A DNA stretch of 64,000 nucleotides from Tubiluchus corallicola. Lineage: Eukaryota; Priapulida; Priapulimorpha; Priapulimorphida; Tubiluchidae. Under the pieces are notes generated by a model that was given only the letters and a program-made list of their open reading frames with translations, had not been told where the DNA came from and searched no databases. Numbering within the stretch: the first letter of the stretch is position 1; the number at the start of each line of letters is the position of its first letter. The stretch covers positions 124,001 to 188,000 of the forward strand of contig JAQGDQ010000094.1 in assembly GCA_030141605.1 (NCBI GenBank), written 5' to 3'. Positions 61,249-64,000 of the stretch are shown piece after piece. The position numbers were made by a program, and so were the translations under genes.

Positions 61249-61250
<2 letters not shown>
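55927..61250. other. Intergenic, nothing assigned
   Basis: AT-rich. Contains GGCGCC (57753) with GTCTGGCGAC (57775), CAGGTG motifs near 57449 and 57507, a CpG-richer spot at about 58620-58690, and a CTCF-like site at 59650. 60360-61250 is extremely A/T-rich without any frame. Confidence 0.4.
59650..59663 (-). promoter_or_regulatory. CTCF-like site
   Basis: Minus strand AACAGATGGCGCTG contains the AGATGGCGCT core typical of CTCF sites. A weaker partner (GTTGATGGCGCTC) lies about 40 bp to the right. Confidence 0.35.

Positions 61251-61280
<30 letters not shown>
61251..61280. repeat. (TA)n tract at the end of the inverted array copy
   Basis: A TA run directly abutting the conserved TAGATTCGAGGCTACAG end of the 61281-61519 repeat. 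The same junction (TCGATTCTAATATATA) ends unit C at 18583. Confidence 0.9.
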
Positions 61281-61284
<4 letters not shown>

Positions 61285-61519
61285 TTCGAGGCTACAGCCC
61301 TGACGAGGCCACCATTTGCGGCGATCTATATATCAAACGAAAGGCCTCGATCTAGTGTCGTGCCATCGGGGGTCTATTTTTCGAATCGGGCCCACCGGGA
61401 GGAACGGTTGGCGAAAAACATCCAAAAATGGCCATTTTTCGGCCGTTTTTTGCAAAAAAATGCAAAAGTTATACGGCTGAGATCTGAAGAACGGGAATGG
61501 GCCATGGGTGGTGCTGGTA
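61281..61519 (-). repeat. Solo copy of the 755-bp array unit (GC-rich part), inverted
   Basis: Reverse complement of the GC-rich part of the 16.4-19.1 kb units: it shares TGTAGCCTCGAATCTAA, GATATATAGATCGCCGCAAA, TGGCACGACACTAGATCGAG, GGGCCCGATTCGAAAAATA and the ATGGCC/GGCCGAAAAA region. It ends at ACCAGCACCACCCATGGCCC. It lacks the AT-rich part. A free-standing copy with a (TA)n end indicates a dispersed mobile element behind the array. Confidence 0.85.
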
Positions 61520-61645
61520 TATAATTAATATGCAATATCATTTACAATATTACGGCGCAATATTAGCATAATATTGTGTTAAAATACAATGCAAAGCAAT
61601 ATGACAGCTTTTAACTGTTAACTAGCGAAACACAGTTAGACACAC

Positions 61646-61791
61646 GAGATATTTGGGGCCAGGACAATTTGGGCCTCAAACATTTGGGCCCAGATATGTG
61701 GAACCCAGCATTTAGGCCCCCAGATATTTTGGCCCAGCATTTGGGCGCCAGATATTTGGGTCCTCAACATTTGAGCCCTGGATAATTGGTT
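61646..61791. repeat. Degenerate ~15-bp minisatellite (AGATATTTGGGCCC-like)
   Basis: About ten units alternating AGATATTTGGGCC- and CAGCATTTGGGCC-type versions (CAACATTTGAGCCC, AGATATTTTGGCCC). Confidence 0.85.
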
Positions 61792-62979
61792 CTTTCATCT
61801 TCAGTTGCAGAATCAAGGTCATTAATACAAACTGAAAATTGTATTTGGTGAGTTGTTCGTATAACATGTCATTTAGAATGGCACATGAACATAAACGACA
61901 GGGAACTTAATTTAGGAGCTGCCACAAGTATGATATTCTGCATTTACAGGAAACATGTCAATAAAAACAACTATATTGATATTGTTTAAATGAGACATTG
62001 CTCAAGCTACGCTAGTTTTAAACACCAAAAGCAAAACCGTGATTACCGCGTCCACTGATAGACGGTGCCACGTTCCACGTAGATTCATATTACAAAAAAC
62101 AGTGGCAATCATTGATTTCCATGGCCATGGTGTGTTGCGATCAACAGATTTCTTCTCTTGTCTTAGAAAGCACTACCACCTTTAATAACTGGTTAGCAAG
62201 TTAACCATGTTTATATTTGAAATCTTTTTCGGTGAAAATACTGCGATCAGTCATACCGGTTTGTAAATGTTCTTAAAATAAATAGAGTTTATATATAAAA
62301 TATTTTTCCTTATCCATATTAGATTTTTCCACAGTAAACTTTATTTAAATAATCATCAAAGTTTAGGACTTTCGCAATTCGCTAAACGTGAAATTAAAAC
62401 ATCTTTACCAACACTTTTTCACAGAAAGTTAAAACTTCAAATCTTAATTTTGCTTGTATAATTTGTGCGACTAACATTACATTGCAAACCTGGGAGTGAA
62501 CATTGTGCAGGCAAAACCAAATTCTGTACTGATGGCCAGTCCTTCTAACTATTCACACTAATGTCAGGTGAAATCTAAACTTTGTTTTGTAAGAAAATGA
62601 TAATTATTTTTCACGTGATCAAATCAAGAACGCGAAAATCTAGATTAGAATAACATGTCTATATTTCTGTGTGCCACTAACTTAAATACTATACGCTTTA
62701 GTCCCCCCCCCCCATCTTAACATCTATTGTTGTTTTAACTTTCCATTTTATTATTAATCAATTACTTCTTAAAGATGTTGTTCGTGTTTTAAAAGCTACC
62801 TTTGTCTACAAGGTGCGGGACGAAAGTAATACAGCACTTTCCATAAAAAGGAAAGTAATGAATCATTAAATGCTCATTGATTAATCTGGATTAATACTAA
62901 TATTTTGACTAGACAGCACGAAAAGCGGTTAATTCTCTTTATTCTTTCATAATTGCATAGTTGACATTGTTTTAGCTGA
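61792..62979. other. Intergenic upstream of the secreted-protein gene
   Basis: AT-rich with a C run (62703-62713). No gene is supported. It should contain the distal promoter of the gene starting near 63005. Confidence 0.4.
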
Positions 62980-63016
62980 TATATAAAAGCTAGCATTGCT
63001 CTTCAGTGTTAATCAT
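62980..63016 (+). promoter_or_regulatory. Core promoter of the secreted-protein gene
   Basis: TATATAAAAG at 62980-62989 is a strong TATA box. Initiator-like TCAGTG (A at 63005) and TCATCAC (A at 63015) lie 25-35 bp downstream. Confidence 0.65.
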
Positions 63017-63064
63017 CACGTTTTGGAGCTGGTTGCTGGATCAGAATTGACTTACATCTTCCAG
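63005..63064 (+). other. Non-coding first exon of the secreted-protein gene (predicted)
   Basis: A short leader of about 50-60 nt without ATG, ending at the perfect donor CCAG|GTAAGA (GT at 63065). It would be spliced to an acceptor upstream of the coding exon. Confidence 0.55.
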
Positions 63065-63659
63065 GTAAGAATTTTATTATCTTGACACTTGAGTTGTGGT
63101 ACAGTCGATATTCACGTATAGATTCACAGTAGAATTCATTATATAAAAATAATAGAAAGGTTACTAGCAAGATATTTCATAAGGCCAGATTTTTTCATAT
63201 AAATCATAAAATTTTGGTTTGACTTTATGTGTAAATAATTTATACAATTCTATAACTTGTACAGCAATTGTGTGAGCATATTGGGCAAACGTGGCAGATT
63301 GTAGGTTAGAGAAATAGAGTGTGAGAGAGAAACTGAGGGAGGGGGAGGAGAGAGAGAGAAAGAGGGATGAGACAGAAGCGTGAAAGAAAAGAGAGAAATA
63401 TAGAGAAAGAGTGCAGCCACAGATCCAGAGAGTCTCCCTGGGGCAGCCACAAAGATACACAGAGAGAGACATGCGGAGTTCTTACCGTTTGAAACACATA
63501 GATAATTCAAATGAATAGTACATCAGTATTTTTATTTATATAATAATAATAAACTGATTTTCGCTGCAAAGATCTACGAAGATCAATATGCAAAACTATT
63601 CTGTTACTCTACTCGCCTTGCTTTGTAAAATTGAAGTGAAATTGTTCACTGCTTTGCAG
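63065..63659 (+). other. Predicted intron with GA-rich tract
   Basis: From the donor at 63065 to an acceptor CACTGCTTTGCAG ending at 63659. It contains a purine-rich (GAGA) tract at about 63310-63400, whose antisense Ser/Leu frames are shadows. Confidence 0.45.
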
Positions 63660-63740
63660 CGTACAGAAGTTACTGAAGCTGCTATTTTATATTGCAAAAT
63701 ACAAGGACTGATAACTAATATGCGGCATATTATAGGAAAC

Positions 63741-64000
63741 ATGAGAAAACTACAGTTTTTCTTCGGAGCTTGCATTTTAGCGTTAGCTTATGCTGAATAT
63801 GGGAGGTACGGTAACAGGGGATACGACCCATATTCAGATAACGGATACGGACAAGAGGCATCCGGATACAGCTACCGACCATCAAATGGAGGATACGGCA
63901 AATCCGGTAACGGTGACCAAGGCTATCAGCCGTCTAATGGGGGTTATGCTCAACAAAATTATTACACCAAAAAACCAGAGTATTTTTATACTCAAAGCTA
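63741..64000 (+). CDS. Secreted Gly/Tyr-rich protein, 5' part (cut by window end)
   Basis: The frame is open from ATG 63741 to the right edge (86 full codons visible). Residues 1-18 (MRKLQFFFGACILALAYA) make a clear signal peptide: a basic start, a hydrophobic core and a small-residue cleavage site. The mature part is very rich in Gly, Tyr, Asn, Ser and Gln, with loose repeats of SGYSYRPSNGGYG and QGYQPSNGGYA. Such sequences are typical of extracellular structural proteins (shell matrix, periostracum, cuticle, byssus-like). I cannot choose between these, nor tell the full length. An in-frame ATG at 63720 would add seven residues before the signal; the start at 63741 gives the more standard signal peptide. 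A TATA promoter and a non-coding exon precede it, so it looks active. Confidence 0.75.
   Translation, partial: MRKLQFFFGACILALAYAEYGRYGNRGYDPYSDNGYGQEASGYSYRPSNGGYGKSGNGDQGYQPSNGGYAQQNYYTKKPEYFYTQS

Overview
The window looks like AT-rich nuclear DNA of an invertebrate animal, most plausibly a lophotrochozoan such as a mollusc. That placement is an inference. It rests on spliced genes with GT-AG introns and TATA promoters, TTAGGG-type interstitial repeats, dense microsatellites, LTR and LINE retroelement remains, and a glycine/tyrosine-rich secreted protein of the kind seen in shells or cuticles. Gene density is very low: two genes of the host are supported in 64 kb.

Gene 1 (minus strand, about 35195 down to about 30660) is an Id-type inhibitor of DNA binding, a helix-loop-helix protein without a basic region. 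Exon 1 (34795-35115) carries the HLH and a possible destruction box. Exon 2 (coding 32757-32846) gives a short tail, for 136 residues in total. A third exon that is only 3' UTR is likely. The core promoter has a TATA box, a GC box, an inverted CCAAT, an E-box and a CSL-type site. A block 570-830 bp upstream carries a CRE and two GTCTGGCGCC motifs that resemble BMP/SMAD elements.

Gene 2 (plus strand, from about 63005 to beyond the right edge) has a TATA promoter, a non-coding first exon ending at a consensus donor, and a second exon with a signal peptide followed by Gly/Tyr/Asn-rich sequence. It is cut by the window end.

The rest is intergenic. 0.2-2.2 kb: a foldback-like inverted repeat. 3.6-4.2 kb: a tandem repeat block. 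16.4-19.1 kb: an array of a roughly 755-bp unit, interrupted by a CACCA minisatellite, with one more copy in inverted orientation at 61.3 kb. 20.3 and 40.2 kb: copies of one dispersed family. 44.1 kb: a perfect 27-bp hairpin. 46.1-52.55 kb: a minus-strand LTR retrotransposon with nearly identical LTRs but a broken gag-pol, and a 5'-truncated LINE nested in it.

The desert around the Id gene seems rich in CAGGTG E-boxes (about 40 by eye, against about 14 under a simple composition model). It also holds several GGCGCC/GTCTG pairs and CTCF-like sites. I read it as a candidate cis-regulatory landscape; this is inference. I found no CRISPR array, operon, intact tRNA or rRNA gene, and nothing I would call a demonstrated new system.
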